This document shows, piece by piece, positions 9,268 to 18,278 of a stretch of 64,000 nucleotides of DNA. Below the pieces are notes generated by a model, which was not told the origin of the DNA, made no database searches, and saw only the letters and a program-made list of their open reading frames with translations. This DNA comes from Chryseobacterium sp. ZHDP1. Its GTDB lineage: Bacteria; Bacteroidota; Bacteroidia; Flavobacteriales; Weeksellaceae. Made by a program: the position numbers and the translations under genes. The stretch is taken from NCBI RefSeq assembly GCF_018603435.1, contig NZ_CP075682.1, positions 124,001-188,000 of the forward strand, written 5' to 3'. Position 1 is the stretch's first letter; the number at the start of each line of letters is the position of its first letter.

Positions 9268-11145
9268 ATGCAAAAAATAAATAAAATTAATCAATTTCTG
9301 CTCGAAAAATATCCAACGGTATGGAATACCAGAATTGTATGGATGCTTTTGGCGAGTGCAGTTCTTCATATTTTCTTTTTTATAGTAGGCTATATTTCTC
9401 ACGCTGATCCGGTCTCTTTACAGAAAATGAATGTAAAAGATGACTATTTCCGCGAAGGAATGATTTTTATCCACCTCATTATTTCGGTTCTCATGATGGT
9501 AGGATGGCTGATTATGATGTTTAAAAATAACGCATTCAAAAACTTTTATCCTTCTTCAAAAGGAAAATTGTTCCTGCAGTTTGTTCAGTACTTCATTATT
9601 CTTTTTGCAGGTACTACTTTTTATTTTTCTTATATGACGGGTTTTAAATTGTTTATTAAAAACAAATATCCCGATCAGGAAATGACTGAAAATATCAACG
9701 TTATTAATAAAGCCAATGCTTTTCTTTCTCAGGATCTTGAGCATTATACTTTGGATAACAGAACTTTTCCAAAGTTTTACGATTTGTATTGCGAAACGGA
9801 TATTAATAAAATAGACCGGAATCAGAAATATTTTGTGTACTATAACAGGGTTTATCAGTTCTATAACTTATATTCAAAAACCGTTTATAAAAAAGATAAA
9901 TACGGAGATTTCCTTTTCCCGTCAGGTGAAACCAAAAAGAATCTGGCGTATGAAGAAAATAAAAAAGGTTCTGCAACCTACTATTTCAAAAAAGATGTCG
10001 TGGATATGTCATCCTACATCAATACCACGGATTTAACGTATTATAATTTTTCTGATGTATTTTATAGTGATGATGATTCAGGAAAAGATTATTTGAGGAT
10101 GCAATATTCTGTTGAAGAACCTTATGATGGATATAATCAGATGGTTAAAGACTCTTATAAAAAGAAGAGATTCGAAATCAACAGATTTACAACGGATCTG
10201 CTGAATAAAAAAAATCCTGCTGAAATTGAAAAGCTGCTGAAAAGTTTTCTTGATATTTCAAAAAAATTCGGAATCAACAATAACCTTGATTCAAAAAGCT
10301 GGGTGAAAATGATCTATTATCCCAATGATTTCAACGTCAGATATTTTATTAAAAAATATAAACCGGTTCCTGGTGAAGAATATGATGTAAATAATCCGCC
10401 AACGGACGAAGACGGAAATTATGTGTACACCGAAACTGTTGCAGATTCTGCTGTTGCTGTTGTTGACGGTGAAGTGGTGAATGATTCCGTTCAGATCAGA
10501 GACTTTAATCCGGATATTGATAACCAGCTTTCTCCGGCGGAATATTTTAAGAATAACACGACAGATTACTACTATTATTCAGACAATCTTCAGAATCTTC
10601 TGAATAATGTAGATATTATAAAATCTACGGATTTCTTTTCAGAAAATATTCATATTTACATCTGGATCGCATTTTTCCTCTCTACCATTATTTTCAGCTT
10701 CAGAATAACAGGGCTTAAATCTCTTCTTTTCAGCGTGATTAGTGCAGGCGTTTTATTCTTGGCAGTTGTTCTGGTAACAGTATTATTTTCAGCTTCAGGC
10801 GGTAGAAGTGAAATTGAATTTTTTGTTTCCTATTTTGTTTTTTTTATAGGACTGGTGATTTTACTGCTTCCAATTGTAATGATGAAAAGTCTTAAAAAAA
10901 TTATTGCCTCAATTCTCATTAACATCTCGATGAATGGCTTTGCTCTTTTTGTTTTGCTGATCTTTTTTATCATTAATATCCATCAGGAAAGAAGCTGTGA
11001 CCAGATCAATATTATGTCTTATAACTGTCCTACAATTATTAAAACATTAGAATTCAATCTCAGTTATATAATTTTATGCTGCGGATTTGTCTTTATGTAT
11101 CTGTATACTTCTGTTCTGCATAAATGGAAAGCAATGCCGAATTAA
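9268..11145 (+). CDS. Multi-span membrane protein, probable ABC permease partner
   Basis: A 625-residue membrane protein. Three hydrophobic segments lie near the N-terminus (about residues 28-48, 70-90 and 98-122), then a large hydrophilic domain of roughly 330 residues rich in Asp, Asn and Tyr, then about five more membrane segments at the C-terminus (from about residue 460). The layout resembles ABC-2-type permeases with a big extracytoplasmic domain. It follows an ABC ATPase gene by 21 bases, which is the main reason for calling it a permease. I do not recognise the exact family. Confidence 0.7.
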   Translation: MQKINKINQFLLEKYPTVWNTRIVWMLLASAVLHIFFFIVGYISHADPVSLQKMNVKDDYFREGMIFIHLIISVLMMVGWLIMMFKNNAFKNFYPSSKGKLFLQFVQYFIILFAGTTFYFSYMTGFKLFIKNKYPDQEMTENINVINKANAFLSQDLEHYTLDNRTFPKFYDLYCETDINKIDRNQKYFVYYNRVYQFYNLYSKTVYKKDKYGDFLFPSGETKKNLAYEENKKGSATYYFKKDVVDMSSYINTTDLTYYNFSDVFYSDDDSGKDYLRMQYSVEEPYDGYNQMVKDSYKKKRFEINRFTTDLLNKKNPAEIEKLLKSFLDISKKFGINNNLDSKSWVKMIYYPNDFNVRYFIKKYKPVPGEEYDVNNPPTDEDGNYVYTETVADSAVAVVDGEVVNDSVQIRDFNPDIDNQLSPAEYFKNNTTDYYYYSDNLQNLLNNVDIIKSTDFFSENIHIYIWIAFFLSTIIFSFRITGLKSLLFSVISAGVLFLAVVLVTVLFSASGGRSEIEFFVSYFVFFIGLVILLLPIVMMKSLKKIIASILINISMNGFALFVLLIFFIINIHQERSCDQINIMSYNCPTIIKTLEFNLSYIILCCGFVFMYLYTSVLHKWKAMPN

Positions 11146-11353
11146 TTTTCATTAACGATTGAAACTTATCTAAACTTTTGATTATTTTGAAAATAGCTTT
11201 CTAAAATATCTTTTGTAGTTAAACTTAAAACAGGTTGAAACAATAAAAAAGCTTACTTAAACAAGAAATTAAAAATGGCATTTTAACAAATTTTATCATG
11301 TCAGAAAATGGTTTTTATATTCAATTTTGTAATTTTAGGCAAAATTTAAAAAA

Positions 11354-11959
11354 GTGAAAAAGTTACTATTTGCAATTTGTATATCAGCTTCAGTTTTCAG
11401 TTTTGCTCAGGATTATTCTGTACCGGTAGCAAGTCCGCGCCAGAAAGTAGAGCAGCAGTTTTCAATGTCTAAAATCACGATCGATTACGGAAGACCGGGG
11501 GTGAAAGGACGTAAAATCTTCGGAGAACTGGTTCCTTACGGACAGGTTTGGAGAGCAGGAGCGAATTCATCCACCAAAATTACTTTCGGACAATCTGTAA
11601 ACTTCGGCGGAAAAATTGTTCCGGCAGGAACTTATGGATTATTCATCGTTCCGACAGAAAAAGAATGGAAAGTAATCTTAAACAAAGATTTCCAGCAGTG
11701 GGGAGCTTATACATATGATGCAAAACAGGACGTTGTAGATGTTACAGTTCCGGTTAATAAATTAGCAGACAAGCAGGAATGGTTCGAAATTACTCTGAAT
11801 CCGACAGGCGAAAACTCAGCCAACCTTGTGTTAAAGTGGGATCTTTCTCAGGCGGAAGTTGCTTTAAAACCGTCAAGTCCTGAAGCAGTAAGTAAAATTG
11901 CAGATAAGCTGAAGGAAATCAAAAAAATCGAGTCAGACGCAGCAAAAACAAAAGGCTAA
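11354..11959 (+). CDS. DUF2911 family secreted protein
   Basis: A 201-residue protein that matches the Bacteroidota DUF2911 pattern: signal peptide (residues 1-18, ending SFAQ), then SPRQKVEQQFSMSKITIDYGRP, the GRKIFGELVPYGQVWRAGAN block with the conserved VWRTGAN-like motif, and TYGLFIVPTEKEWKVILN. The start codon is GTG at 11354, which keeps the complete signal peptide. The biochemical function of the family is not established. It ends 3 bases before the acetyltransferase gene, so the two are likely co-transcribed. Confidence 0.88.
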   Translation: MKKLLFAICISASVFSFAQDYSVPVASPRQKVEQQFSMSKITIDYGRPGVKGRKIFGELVPYGQVWRAGANSSTKITFGQSVNFGGKIVPAGTYGLFIVPTEKEWKVILNKDFQQWGAYTYDAKQDVVDVTVPVNKLADKQEWFEITLNPTGENSANLVLKWDLSQAEVALKPSSPEAVSKIADKLKEIKKIESDAAKTKG

Positions 11960-11962
11960 GAA

Positions 11963-12493
11963 ATGAACTTTTCTATTCAGACTGTTTTAGAAAATGAAAA
12001 ATATCAGTTAATCCCCTTACAACAAGGGGATTTTGAGTCTTTATACGAAGTGGCTTCCGATCCTAAAGTATGGGAACAGCATCCTAATAAAGACCGCTTC
12101 CAAAGAGAAGTTTTCGAAAATTTTTTCAGAGGAGCAATAGAAAGCAAAGGTGCCTTTAAAATTATTGAAAAAGAAACAGGAGCCGTTTTAGGAAGCAGCC
12201 GTTTTTATGATTATGATGAAGCAGAGAACAGTATTTTTATCGGCTACACATTTTACGGAACAAAATCTTGGGGAAAAGGAATCAATCCACAGATCAAGAA
12301 ATTAATGCTCGATTATATTTTTCAGTTTGTAGACGTGGTTCATTTTCATATCGGGAAAGAAAATTACCGTTCCCAGATTGCTTTGGAAAGATTAGGCGGA
12401 AAGAAAATTGCGGAGCAGGAAGTCGCGTATTTCGGAGAACCGACGAGAACTAACTTTGTGTATGAAATCAGAAAAGAAAATCATTGGGTTTAA
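11963..12493 (+). CDS. GNAT family N-acetyltransferase
   Basis: A 176-residue GCN5-related acetyltransferase of the RimJ/RimL type, which transfers acetyl from acetyl-CoA to an amine or a protein N-terminus. Visible are the N-terminal strand L-x-PLQQGDFESLYEVASDP, the GSSRFYD strand, the FIGYTFYGTKSWGKGINPQIKKLML acetyl-CoA loop region, and the closing HFHIGKENYRSQIALERLGGKK helix that is typical of this family. Length is normal. It begins 3 bases after the DUF2911 stop. The substrate is unknown. Confidence 0.88.
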   Translation: MNFSIQTVLENEKYQLIPLQQGDFESLYEVASDPKVWEQHPNKDRFQREVFENFFRGAIESKGAFKIIEKETGAVLGSSRFYDYDEAENSIFIGYTFYGTKSWGKGINPQIKKLMLDYIFQFVDVVHFHIGKENYRSQIALERLGGKKIAEQEVAYFGEPTRTNFVYEIRKENHWV

Positions 12494-12874
12494 TTTTTTT
12501 TGCAGATTTCACATATGGAGTTTGTTTAAAATTTTTTAAAATAAAAATAGTCTTATTGGAAAACGCAAAGGCGCAAGATTTTTATCAATCTCAAACCTTT
12601 AAGGCGCAAGAAAATCAAAGATTTTCAATCAGGATTGATACTTAATTTTATCGCAGATAAAATCTTTGCGCCTTAAGATAAGACAATATTTAATGAATAT
12701 TTTGCGCCTTTGCGATGGTTATAACTATTAAGTTTTAACATCCTATGGTTTAACAATTCAGATCTTATTGATCTGCGTGAGTTTTTATAAGTGAAACGGC
12801 TTTGTGAAACTAAAAAGCGATCACTAGTAAAAAACTTTGTTTACTTAGTGTTCAAAAAATAAAAAATAAATAAT
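12494..12874. repeat. Intergenic region with inverted GCGCC-type repeats
   Basis: A gene-free stretch of 381 bases. It holds an inverted repeat with arms CGCAAAGGCGCAA (12564-12576) and TTGCGCCTTTGCG (12702-12714), plus an inner pair built on AAGGCGCAA and TTGCGCCTT. The pattern looks like one of the small interspersed repeats common between genes in this group. No open frame of note. Confidence 0.6.
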
Positions 12875-13234
12875 ATGAAGAAATATAAAATTCAGCAATC
12901 CCCATTCGTTGTTCCTACCACAGACGGAAAACTCATCGAAGAACACTGGGGAAATTCAACAGGAAATTCCAATATTTCCATTGCACACATGGTTACACCG
13001 CCCAACTGGAGCGAACCGCATCAGACTCCCGAATTTGATGAATTCACCTTAATTATTTCAGGAAAAAAACAATTTGAAATTGACGGAGAAACAGTTGTTT
13101 TAGAAAAAGGACAAAGTATTTTAATAGAAAAAGGAGCAAGAGTGCGATACAGCAATCCGTTTTCAGAAGAATGTGAATATGTTGCCATCTGTCTTCCGGC
13201 TTTTTCTATGGATCTTGTAAACAGGGAAGAATAA
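12875..13234 (+). CDS. Cupin domain protein
   Basis: A 119-residue single-domain cupin. The first cupin motif is present as PHQTPEFDEFTLIISGKKQFEIDG (the His/Glu metal-binding type) and the second as VLEKGQSILIEKGARVRYSNP, which lacks the final His seen in classic enzymes. It may be a small metal-binding or ligand-binding protein. Start is ATG. It is followed after 11 bases by a zinc-ribbon gene, so the two are likely one transcript ending at the terminator near 13480. Substrate unknown. Confidence 0.82.
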   Translation: MKKYKIQQSPFVVPTTDGKLIEEHWGNSTGNSNISIAHMVTPPNWSEPHQTPEFDEFTLIISGKKQFEIDGETVVLEKGQSILIEKGARVRYSNPFSEECEYVAICLPAFSMDLVNREE

Positions 13235-13245
13235 AGAATAAAAGT

Positions 13246-13476
13246 ATGGCACTACAAATTTGTCCGAAATGTAAAGAAAATTCCTTTACATGGTTTATCA
13301 ACGGAAAGTCTCATCTAACCGTTTGGAGCTGTTTCAATTGTGATTACGAAGCAAAGAAAAGCGAAAGTGAGAAATACATCTGCGAAAACTGTGGAAACAA
13401 AACAAAAACAAAGCTTAAAGACAAAGAAACCGAATATTTCTGGTGTTCTGACTGCAACACGACAAGCGAACTATAA
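13246..13476 (+). CDS. Small double zinc-ribbon protein
   Basis: A 76-residue protein with four CxxC pairs: CPKC, CFNC, CENC and CSDC. Arranged two by two they would bind two zinc ions as tandem ribbons. Such small proteins bind nucleic acid or protein. It follows the cupin gene by 11 bases and ends 3 bases before a strong terminator. No specific role can be named. Confidence 0.75.
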   Translation: MALQICPKCKENSFTWFINGKSHLTVWSCFNCDYEAKKSESEKYICENCGNKTKTKLKDKETEYFWCSDCNTTSEL

Positions 13477-13479
13477 AGA

Positions 13480-13510
13480 AAACGACCTCTAATTTTGGAG
13501 GTCGTTTTTT
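13480..13510 (+). terminator. Terminator between convergent genes
   Basis: A 10-bp stem (AAACGACCTC at 13480-13489 with GAGGTCGTTT at 13498-13507) and a run of T. It lies between the zinc-ribbon gene and the convergent hydrolase gene. Confidence 0.8.
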
Positions 13511-13524
13511 TATGAAGATTATAA

Positions 13525-14268
13525 TTATTTCAGAAGTTCTTTTAAAAACATCAGCGTGTGGTTCCACGCTCTTTTCGCCATCACTTCATTGTAATCCGGC
13601 GATTTAGGATCAGTAAAAGTATGTTTGGAGTGTGCATACGTAATAATCTGCCAGTCTGCGTTTCCATCATTCATTTCCTTCACCAGATTATTGTAATCTT
13701 CCGGACTTACCCCTCTGTCATCGGCAGGATTTTCCACCAGAATTTTTGTCAAGATCGGTCCGTTTTTTCTCGCCTGATCTTTTCCGATGCTTCCGTGGAT
13801 AGAAACAACTCCCACCACAGGAAGATTTCCCCTCGCTGATTCCAAAGCTCCCGTTCCTCCGAAACAATAGCCGATTACCGCAATTTTTTCAGGAATTGCC
13901 CCGTTTTTTTTCAATTGTTCCAGTGCAAGTGAAATTCTCTTCTGGTACGCTTCGTAATTTTTCTTGTAATATCCCGAATTTTTCGCAGCCGTATCCATAT
14001 TGGTCGGAATATTTCCCTCACCGTAAATATCCGCAATAAAAGCAACGTAGCCTTGTTTTTCAAGTTCGGCAGCGGCTGTTTTCGCTTCATCATCAATTCC
14101 TTTCCACGCAGGAAGAATCAGAACTCCCGGAAGTTTCTTTCCCGCATTGGAAGTAACCAGTCCGTTAAGTTTCTGCGCGCCGTCCTGGTAAGCCACAGGT
14201 TTCAGATTCTGACCAAAAAAAGTCACCGAAGTCATTAAAAATGAAGACAATAAAAGTGAACGTATCAT
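13525..14268 (-). CDS. Dienelactone hydrolase family protein, secreted
   Basis: A 247-residue alpha/beta hydrolase. Residues 1-19 are a signal peptide ending FFGQ. The nucleophile elbow is GYCFGG, with Cys in place of Ser, as is normal for dienelactone hydrolases; the acid (DDRGVSPEDY region) and the His (YAHSKHTFTDP near the C-terminus) follow in order. Length is usual for the family. Known members open lactone rings, but many homologues have other ester substrates, so the true substrate is open. Single gene, reading toward the terminator near 13480. Confidence 0.88.
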   Translation of the reverse strand: MIRSLLLSSFLMTSVTFFGQNLKPVAYQDGAQKLNGLVTSNAGKKLPGVLILPAWKGIDDEAKTAAAELEKQGYVAFIADIYGEGNIPTNMDTAAKNSGYYKKNYEAYQKRISLALEQLKKNGAIPEKIAVIGYCFGGTGALESARGNLPVVGVVSIHGSIGKDQARKNGPILTKILVENPADDRGVSPEDYNNLVKEMNDGNADWQIITYAHSKHTFTDPKSPDYNEVMAKRAWNHTLMFLKELLK

Positions 14269-15107
14269 ATTTTGTAATTTAATTTTTTTTTAGGAGCTGT
14301 TTCCCGCTTTCGCTACTCGCTTTTTCTGAATTTCGGCGGTGGCGAAGCCACCGCCGAAATTCAGAAAAGAGCTCAGACATGCCGCTCAATCAGGGCTAAA
14401 TATCTGTCTGTTAATCAATGTTGTAACAATACCATCAATAGTTCTGCCAAATTCAGCCATTGCCTGTTAAGATTTAATCAATAAAAATTATGAACATCTT
14501 TTGTTCTCTCAAAATTCAAGATTTTTCATTTAATCAAACCCCATATTTTCAAGTTTGTTTAAACTAATTTTAAATTTAACAGCAAAAGAGACAAAAGACT
14601 TTATTGAATTTACTTAAAGTATTTCAAAAGTCTGCAAAGAGAAAAAATCTTTGATTTTTTTAACTTATGTGCTCTTTTTTCCATTTAATTATTAAACTTA
14701 AACAACTAAAGTGTTACAATATTTTGCGGTAAAAAAGTTTAAACAAGTTTTTCATAAAACAACAAACAATGCATTTCTAAATTATTGAAAAATAATCAGG
14801 AATTTAAATTACTAAAAATAACTCAAAATCAATAAAAATAAGATATAGAGTCTGTTTAAACTTTTTATTTAACCGCAAAAGCTGCAAAATATCTACTAAA
14901 TTTTTTATTTAAAGTTGATTATTATAAATGAAAAAGCTCACAATAGTTTTTAAAAATTTTTGATTTTTATTCTTTTGAGCGCTTTTGTGGTTAATTCTGA
15001 ATTAGTTGTAAAGTTTATCATTTAAATTTTCATCATCAATTTAACTCAATCAACCTAAAACTTAGCCTCAACCTCAATCAATCTTAACCTTAACCTCAAT
15101 CTCAACC
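14269..15107. repeat. Gene-free AT-rich region with a 22-bp perfect hairpin and degenerate repeats
   Basis: Over 800 bases without a convincing gene. At 14322-14368 there is a perfect 22-bp stem (14322-14343 with 14347-14368) and a GAA loop, far more GC rich than its surroundings. Further right, two degenerate copies of a GTTTAAACT-containing block (near 14555-14700 and 14850-15000) both run into 'gcaaaag' and 'gattttt' words. From about 15043 to 15113 the sequence is a loose run of AACCTCAA-like words. It looks like a landing place for small interspersed repeats. No RNA gene recognised. Confidence 0.6.
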
Positions 15108-15539
15108 TCACTCCGGCTTATAAAACAGATACTGCTCATTCTCATAATACGCATGAATATGCTGCAAACCATTCGTCAGAACAATCTCTTTCGCTCCGAT
15201 CACAGAATTATATCTTGCAGTCTGCTCAAAAGTCTTTTCGGTTAATTTAATTTGCGGAGCTTTGCATTCAATTAAAATTTTAGGCTGTGCTTTTTCAGTA
15301 ATTAAAAGATCAACCCTCTTCGTTAAACCATTTAAAACAATCTTTTTTTCCGTAATTAATGCAGAAGCAGAGTAGGACTGTACCGTAAGATAATAATGGA
15401 TCCAGTGTTGCCGTACCCACTCTTCAGGAGTCAGCAAAAGGTAAGTTTTACGAACCAAATCATAAATAAAAAACTTATCTTTGTCTTTCTTGAATTTAAA
15501 ATCAAAAGTTTCCTGAAAATTCAGTTTTGGAAGTTCCAT
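15108..15539 (-). CDS. HsdR_N-like (type I restriction R-subunit N-terminal domain) small protein
   Basis: A 143-residue stand-alone protein resembling the N-terminal nuclease domain of type I restriction R subunits. The PD-(D/E)XK-like core is visible as VDLLITEKAQPKILIECKAP (Asp, then E-x-K), followed by the QTARYNSVIGAKEIVLTNG strand-helix unit. No helicase or methylase is nearby. Stand-alone forms of this type are common next to housekeeping genes in Bacteroidota. It is divergent from holA with only 7 bases between the two start codons. Its role is not established. Confidence 0.75.
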   Translation of the reverse strand: MELPKLNFQETFDFKFKKDKDKFFIYDLVRKTYLLLTPEEWVRQHWIHYYLTVQSYSASALITEKKIVLNGLTKRVDLLITEKAQPKILIECKAPQIKLTEKTFEQTARYNSVIGAKEIVLTNGLQHIHAYYENEQYLFYKPE

Positions 15540-15546
15540 TTATAAG

Positions 15547-16584
15547 ATGAAAGAATTAGATTTAATCCTCAAAAATATTAAAAATAAAGAAGTTTTACCG
15601 ATTTATTTTTTTCACGGAGAAGAACCCTACTTTATAGATCTTGCTGTAAAAGCTCTCGAACACGACTTTCTGACGGAAGATGAAAAAGCATTCAACCAAA
15701 CCGTAGTCTATGGGAAAGATACCACTTATCAGGAAGTTCTTTCTTTGGCGAGACAGTTTCCCATGATGGGCGACAAACAGGTTATCATTGTAAAAGAAGC
15801 GCAGGATTTAAGACTCGCCGAAAGCGAAAGCAATGCTCTGGAAATATACGTTCAGAATCCTGTTCCGTCCACCGTTCTGGTTTTTGCACACAAACATAAA
15901 AAATTAGACAGTAGGAAGAAAGTCACCAAATCTTTAGAAAAAGCGAAAGCATTATTTTTAAGCGAATCAATCCGCGAAAACAACCTTCCCAAATGGATTG
16001 CAGACGAATGTGCCGCACTAAAAATAAAAACAGCTCCCAATATCTCACATCTTTTAGCAGAATATTTAGGAAACGACCTTTCAAGAATTGCCAATGAGCT
16101 GAATAAACTGAAAATTATCCTGAAAGAAGGTGAAATTTTAGACGGAACCATCATCGAAAACCATATCGGAATCAGCAAAGAATACAATGTTTTTGAATTA
16201 CAGAAAGCTTTAGGAACAAAAAATGCCAACGCAGCATTTAAAATTGCACATTTTATGGGCAAAAACCCTAAAAACAATCCTTTTGTGATGATGTTGGCAA
16301 GTTTATACAATTACTTTTCCAATGTCATTATTTATAACACGATGATGGGTCAGCCACCTCAGACAATTGCTGCACAAATGGGCGTAAATCCTTATTTTAT
16401 AAAAGATTATGCAGAATCGGCGAGATTGTATCCATTAAAACATGCAACCAGAGTCATTTCAATTTTAAGAGAATTCGACATGAAAGGAAAAGGATTGGGC
16501 GCAGTAAATATGAGCGAAGCAGAACTGATTAAAGAATTGGTTTACAAAATTATAAATGTCGATAAAATTAAAATGAAAGTATGA
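15547..16584 (+). CDS. holA: DNA polymerase III subunit delta
   Basis: A 345-residue HolA homologue, the clamp-loader subunit that opens the beta sliding clamp. Recognisable parts are the N-terminal PIYFFHGEEPYFIDLAVKAL segment, the QVIIVKEAQDL strand, the LEIYVQNPVPSTVLVF region, and the C-terminal helical collar with ELQKALGTKNANAAFKIA and the closing L-x-ELIKELVYKI helix. Length is normal. Start is ATG; the divergent HsdR_N-like gene begins 7 bases away. Confidence 0.9.
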   Translation: MKELDLILKNIKNKEVLPIYFFHGEEPYFIDLAVKALEHDFLTEDEKAFNQTVVYGKDTTYQEVLSLARQFPMMGDKQVIIVKEAQDLRLAESESNALEIYVQNPVPSTVLVFAHKHKKLDSRKKVTKSLEKAKALFLSESIRENNLPKWIADECAALKIKTAPNISHLLAEYLGNDLSRIANELNKLKIILKEGEILDGTIIENHIGISKEYNVFELQKALGTKNANAAFKIAHFMGKNPKNNPFVMMLASLYNYFSNVIIYNTMMGQPPQTIAAQMGVNPYFIKDYAESARLYPLKHATRVISILREFDMKGKGLGAVNMSEAELIKELVYKIINVDKIKMKV

Positions 16585-16768
16585 TTTTGATAACTGTTGC
16601 TGACTGATTGACCTCAATTGTATCATCAACTAATAATCGGCATTTAAAAACTACTATCGAAATTCAACATATTAGATATTGACAACTATCATTAAAATAA
16701 CTTTAAATAAACAGTAAAAATTCCGAAATTAGCACTCGGAAATTTTAAATTTTTTTGAAAAGCAGAAT

Positions 16769-17710
16769 ATGGAGCAAAACATTTTAGATTGTGTGATCGT
16801 TGGATCTGGACCTTCTGGTTTCACAGCGGCAATTTATGCAGCAAGAGCAGACTTAAAACCTGAACTGTACACAGGTCTGGAGCCGGGCGGACAATTGACT
16901 ACAACTACTGAAGTCGACAACTTTCCGGGATATCCCAACGGAATTACAGGTCCTGAAATGATGATGGATTTGCAGAAGCAGGCTGAAAGATTCGAAACAA
17001 AAGTACATTATGAAATGATTACTAAAGTTGAATTTTCAAAAGAAGTGGGAGGAGTTCATAAGCTGTACGCAGGAAATAAAGAAATTTATGCAAAAACAGT
17101 AATTATTTCTACCGGAGCTACTGCAAAATATTTAGGTCTTGATGACGAAAAAAAATACAACGGAGGAGGAGTTTCTGCCTGTGCGACGTGTGACGGATTT
17201 TTCTATAGAGGAAAAGATGTTGTGGTGGTAGGAGCAGGAGATACAGCAGCAGAAGAAGCAACTTATCTTGCAAAGCTGGTGAACAAAGTAACCATGTTGG
17301 TCAGAAAAAATGAATTCAGAGCTTCTAAAGCAATGGTTCACAGAGTGAATAATACGCCCAATATTGAAGTGAAGTTCCACCACGAGTTAATCGGTATTGA
17401 AGGAGAAAATAACCTTGTGGAAAGAGCGGTAGTCATTAATAATCAGACTCAGGAAAAATCTACCATTGATGTCCACGGAATTTTCATTGCCATTGGTCAC
17501 AAGCCGAATACAGATATTTTCGTGGGACAGATTGATCTGGATGAAAACGGATATATTGTAACGGAAAAAGGTTCTTCAAGAACAAATCTTCCGGGAGTTT
17601 TTGCAGCAGGAGATGTTCAGGATCACATCTACAGACAGGCGATTACAGCTGCGGGAAGCGGTTGTATGGCAGCCATGGATGCAGAGAAGTATCTTGCAGA
17701 ATTGCATTAA
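16769..17710 (+). CDS. trxB: Thioredoxin reductase
   Basis: A 313-residue flavoprotein that passes electrons from NADPH to thioredoxin in the cytoplasm. The FAD-binding GSGPSGFTAAIYAARA motif lies at residues 12-27, the redox pair is CATC (Cys138, Cys141), the NADPH-binding GAGDTAAEEA motif follows, and the C-terminal FAD motif is GVFAAGDVQD. Length and order are those of the low-molecular-weight TrxB. Single gene, followed by a clean terminator. Confidence 0.95.
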   Translation: MEQNILDCVIVGSGPSGFTAAIYAARADLKPELYTGLEPGGQLTTTTEVDNFPGYPNGITGPEMMMDLQKQAERFETKVHYEMITKVEFSKEVGGVHKLYAGNKEIYAKTVIISTGATAKYLGLDDEKKYNGGGVSACATCDGFFYRGKDVVVVGAGDTAAEEATYLAKLVNKVTMLVRKNEFRASKAMVHRVNNTPNIEVKFHHELIGIEGENNLVERAVVINNQTQEKSTIDVHGIFIAIGHKPNTDIFVGQIDLDENGYIVTEKGSSRTNLPGVFAAGDVQDHIYRQAITAAGSGCMAAMDAEKYLAELH

Positions 17711-17728
17711 TCTTAAGAAATTAAATAT

Positions 17729-17757
17729 AAAAACGCATCTTTCGGGATGCGTTTTTT
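17729..17757 (+). terminator. Terminator after trxB
   Basis: An 11-bp stem (17729-17739 with 17746-17756), loop TTTCGG, then T residues, 18 bases after the trxB stop. Confidence 0.85.
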
Positions 17758-17874
17758 GTTTACAATTCGCACAAAAATTATTTTTAAAAGGGTATAATTA
17801 GAGTTTTTAACCGAAATAATTCACCTGATTTTTAGTTCATTATTAATTTTTGTTAAAATTTGTCAGGAAAATAT

Positions 17875-17905
17875 TTTGTCAGAATTGAAAAACGTTCTAT
17901 ATTTG
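17875..17905 (+). promoter_or_regulatory. Bacteroidota-type promoter for tRNA-Ser
   Basis: TTTG at 17875-17878, a 19-base spacer, and TATATTTG at 17898-17905. This matches the known Bacteroidota vegetative consensus (TTTG, 19-21 bases, TAnnTTTG). The tRNA begins 35 bases further on. Confidence 0.8.
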
Positions 17906-17939
17906 CACCACTGAAAACAACGATATAATCGGAGTTTCT

Positions 17940-18027
17940 GGAGAGTTGGCAGAGTGGTCGATTGCGGCAGTCTTGAAAACTGTTGACTGTAACAGGTCCG
18001 GGGGTTCGAATCCCTCACTCTCCGCCA
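17940..18027 (+). tRNA. tRNA-Ser (anticodon UGA), island attachment site at its 3' end
   Basis: Acceptor arms GGAGAGT (17940-17946) and ACTCTCC (18017-18023) pair fully. The anticodon loop CTTGAAA carries TGA at 17974-17976. The T arm is GGGGTTCGAATCCC, and a long variable arm, as in serine tRNAs, precedes it. The discriminator is G, and CCA follows in the DNA. The last 17 bases of the pairing region, 18009-18025, recur at 52121-52137, so the 3' end of this gene is part of an integration site. The gene stays intact after integration. Confidence 0.95.
18009..18025. repeat. attL, 17-bp direct repeat
   Basis: AATCCCTCACTCTCCGC at the 3' end of tRNA-Ser. It is identical to 52121-52137 and differs from it on both sides immediately beyond. 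Confidence 0.9.
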
Positions 18028-18048
18028 GGTTAGAAACCAAAATAAGCT

Positions 18049-18084
18049 AAAACGCTGTAAACATCAATGTTTACAGCGTTTTTT
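18049..18084 (+). terminator. Terminator after tRNA-Ser, supplied by the island
   Basis: A 15-bp stem (18049-18063 with 18068-18082) with a TCAA loop and a run of T. It lies just inside the island, 21 bases after the tRNA, and would end tRNA transcription in the integrated state. Confidence 0.8.
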
Positions 18085-18110
18085 GTTTTAGCGCAGTATC
18101 AAAAAAAACC

Positions 18111-18177
18111 AAAATGGGTCACGATTTATATGTCCTATTTCGTGTCCCATTCAAAAAATTACAAAAATGGGTCACGA
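18111..18177. promoter_or_regulatory. Candidate integrase arm-type sites
   Basis: Two direct copies of AAAATGGGTCACGA at 18111-18124 and 18164-18177, with an inverted near-copy TCGTGTCCCATT at 18140-18151 (one mismatch) between them. They sit between attL and the integrase start, where arm-binding sites of tyrosine integrases are expected. The assignment is inferred from position and repetition. Confidence 0.5.
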
Positions 18178-18278
18178 AAAATCAGGGAAAACCCGACCAA
18201 TAGGCGGTCTAATGATTGTACATCTTGCAAAAAGTGGTAACAAAAAGTAAATTATTAACCCATTAAAGTTATCACACA

